DNA of 44,528 nucleotides. It comes from Gnetum montanum (Eukaryota; Streptophyta; Gnetopsida; Gnetales; Gnetaceae). The translations under genes and the position numbers were made by a program. Shown here piece after piece: positions 44,501 to 44,528 of the stretch. A model generated the notes under the pieces. That model searched no databases. It had not been told where the DNA came from and saw only the letters and a list, made by a program, of their open reading frames with translations. The first letter of the stretch is position 1. Each line of letters starts with the position of its first letter. The DNA is taken from the NCBI GenBank assembly GCA_015680685.1, contig MNCI01004656.1, positions 1-44,528 on the forward strand. Direction: 5' to 3'.

Positions 44501-44528
44501 TACTGGAACCCCACACATGTACCTCAAC
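38558..44528 (+). CDS. Intact gag-pol polyprotein of element C (runs off window end)
   Basis: I read one frame from ATG 38558 to 44527 with no stop: 1990 codons, still open. Gag: a Ser/His-rich linker near residues 215-250, a capsid-like block from about 322 (FEGGYNADPQHHLQAFHD), a variant zinc knuckle CEVCYYDHPKGCC at 604-616, and a Pro/Gln/Tyr-rich linker to about 830. Protease: LLDSGSG with Asp878. Reverse transcriptase: WVSPLVIVPKKGGKW, then FMDDFSTYG with catalytic Asp1327-Asp1328. RNase H: TDASNYALG with Asp1475. Integrase: an H-H-C-C region (HDGPCGGHY to CERCQ), then Asp1759, Asp1819 and Glu1855, which gives the D-D-35-E spacing. Every catalytic residue expected is present. The usual C-terminal tail (GPY/F-like) begins around the window end. 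Confidence 0.92.
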   Translation, partial: MASSHAINSPKDNTGESQDHTHNRNQPCPQQSKVTYTHPDEYVPDFTFVFHQDEQLRWRDMQGNIVLPPDRSAPNMLFRALVQIGMHELFAEYVLDDHDTRDYHPTNAQRIRDARQESQHSLLKGKVPHVISEIGEEEPLTMGFLENDVPPPHSSEEVRHQGLRSTIHIPGSDPREHQLFTAGTTTHTNDGLVDRHNDRGRSSRREGKKHHHGDGSPSSSPSSHHSPSPSTSGRSHHEHNAESKGKRDEMPRQEGREELGQGQGRRENREPPRRHHRRHERDDHDEPLFATRSMLDIREAVRIPTRHLKDSRIKRLDINNIPRFEGGYNADPQHHLQAFHDACALQNIDNEWQKLKLFPRTLTKEAESWYRSLEPETIRRWSTMLELFNNKYQTYSRVSNLRKQIQGWKQGAHESLDAAMARYYTLLHRCPGHGYAKRDQLRHLVDGLRNETRRTLGTYAQGRLSQLRAHEVEVLLEQVAQEEGELRKRESAEEYNRDPSLRKKGVKFCDEEDESPLEELVNRKTVPIQKLTTEVSAKVDQMWDSLDSRIETVLKIVEESKDEQSSEKGKNMRRNFNPTHNKGKGKISNSDEAKNSASDNDGGCEVCYYDHPKGCCPIISHLQESRVYALNPRLNQRQTPRRLPYPQGNPRQFHQPLTYYPSGTPPQPIGQHQQWQYPQSWGMPPPAHQYPYRQPDLHGYYVQQPVCPSNFTSYMSPPGYYHVQECFRIPLPSRNVPYPRHPPRTSAPLAPKAAPPTAPTKPRVNPTQLQQLDIARAPKPSAPIGSNKCPPKRSFLRTNNPTKLLPSQAVEPPNASTPNAGSRNLPAAKSRPMHTVMLTHTVTDWIKVGHLPKKLSDPGVPLVYLQVAGNEPHKALLDSGSGVNLISQQLYKTWNLPPLKKSNVRLELADQSITVPLGQVEDIVTTVGGWSYPADFLVIEINNDKGDFPIIMGRAWLNTIDARLGIRNLSLEISKTNTYGKTERKRVPCIAYSDTGCHCVQKSWVMRSLTLPACNRCAQDINIQKCLYATATQQEDAQWLIADKDDKPTTCMELTEGITNAYLESTDLLEQVRCQLPALNSENINWGKLEIPEEFKQEPLELKPLPTDLEYVTLNNGKPVIINAKLVPTQKENLRKVINKWSTAFAWLYPEITGIDPRICQHRIYTDPSMKPRKQPQRRLNPKLKKIVKEELEQLLKVEFIYPIADSEWVSPLVIVPKKGGKWRVCIDFRLLNMATFKDHFPLPFVDQVLDTIAGHRYYSFLDGYSRYNQIRIALEDQAKTTFTSPWGTFAYKQMPFGLCNAPATFQRLVLSIFQQQIGNGVEVFMDDFSTYGTSFDQALDRLQQVLKRCVETNLKLNWQKSHLMVQEGIVLGHKISQSGIEVDPQKIKVIQGITRQPETVKDVRSFLGHTGYYRRFIANFLKVAKSLVELTKKDASFEWTKECEQAFQALKQRLVETPILQASDWSRPFHIMTDASNYALGAILTQLDEQKRPYYIHCASKSITGAQLNYTTTEKELMAVVFALDKFRHYVLGYKVYIHTDHSAIRFLMNKPTVSPRIIRWLVILQEFDLTIVDRKGTKNVVADHLSRLRWDNKEDKYTVADHFPDEALFAGVINNQPTNVNWYNSILTYLTSQQMPQNLDVRKKQQFLHNIKHFIEIRGQLYKVCSDGLVRWCVPDQDQLRVLQDAHDGPCGGHYAGRRTATKILLAGYYWPTLFRDAHQFAQSCERCQRDGGMTTRMEGPQQWIQPLEPFDIWGIDFMGPITPMSNGKAYIIVVVDYLTKWAEAAAVTDCTSSTAARFVQQQIINRFGVPRALISDNGTHFTGATFRKLMQRLGVEHKLTTPYHPQANGQAEVTNREITRILTRTVSKFRRDWSTKLNDALWAYRSTWKLPTGYSPYELVYGKLPKLPIQSELRTLSMACELHLDLDLAQKQRLATLNVLDENRLVALSLNELHKAHNKQRHDLRIRRFRYKPGDKVLYWNPTHVPQ

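Larger units (their letters stand above)
37368..44528 (+). mobile_element. Element C: young, apparently intact Athila-like Ty3/gypsy retrotransposon (3' part outside window)
   Basis: The element has a 1044-bp 5' LTR, a perfect tRNA-Asp primer site, a 127-bp leader and then a single gag-pol frame without a stop to the end of the window. The tRNA-Asp primer and the RT box followed by FSTYG point to the Athila lineage. It is related to A, B and D; in contrast to B and D, its CpG-rich motifs are unmutated and its frame is whole. A 3' region with or without an ORF3 like that of B, the polypurine tract and the 3' LTR must lie beyond the window. Confidence 0.92.

Overview
The window looks like nuclear DNA of a land plant with a large, repeat-rich genome. 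It has spliced genes with GT-AG introns (one intron is 4.7 kb), Athila-type Ty3/gypsy retrotransposons primed by tRNA-Asp, decayed LINEs, and a plastid FKBP gene. A gymnosperm would fit the long intron and old nested repeats, but the sequence does not settle the species. There is no sign of bacterial operons, CRISPR or rRNA/tRNA genes.

Layout: (1) 1-392 is the end of an LTR whose body lies upstream (element A). (2) 394-22490 is an old plus-strand Athila-like element (D) with 817/819-bp LTRs and heavily broken gag-pol. (3) Nested in D on the minus strand is a second Athila-like element (B, about 7963-20418). B has an 898-bp 5' LTR, broken gag-pol, and a 3-kb third ORF with its own promoter-like sequence; its 3' LTR is cut down to about 45 bp. 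(4) 22700-23230 is a plus-strand LINE remnant. (5) 24253-31050 is a five-exon gene for a thylakoid-lumen FKBP13-type peptidyl-prolyl isomerase; its last intron is filled with repeats. (6) 31625-33171, convergent with it, is a five-exon minus-strand TANGO2/NRDE-family gene. (7) 33172-37367 is intergenic, with an exact 3 x 46-bp tandem repeat and a minus-strand LINE reverse-transcriptase remnant. (8) From 37368 to the window end is a young plus-strand Athila-like element (C). It has an LTR with three CGATATCG-type palindromes, a perfect tRNA-Asp primer-binding site, and one uninterrupted gag-pol frame of at least 1990 codons.

A, B, C and D share LTR ends (TGATGA...TCATCA), the tRNA-Asp primer site and gag-pol layout, so they are relatives of different age. 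The order of events is readable: D inserted, B inserted into D and both lost sequence, A landed on the very edge of D, and C is the youngest by its intact reading frame. The most interesting points are B's third ORF with an LTR-like internal promoter, the family-specific palindrome arrays just upstream of each TATA box, and the apparently intact element C. Exon boundaries and domain calls were read by eye; no database search was run.
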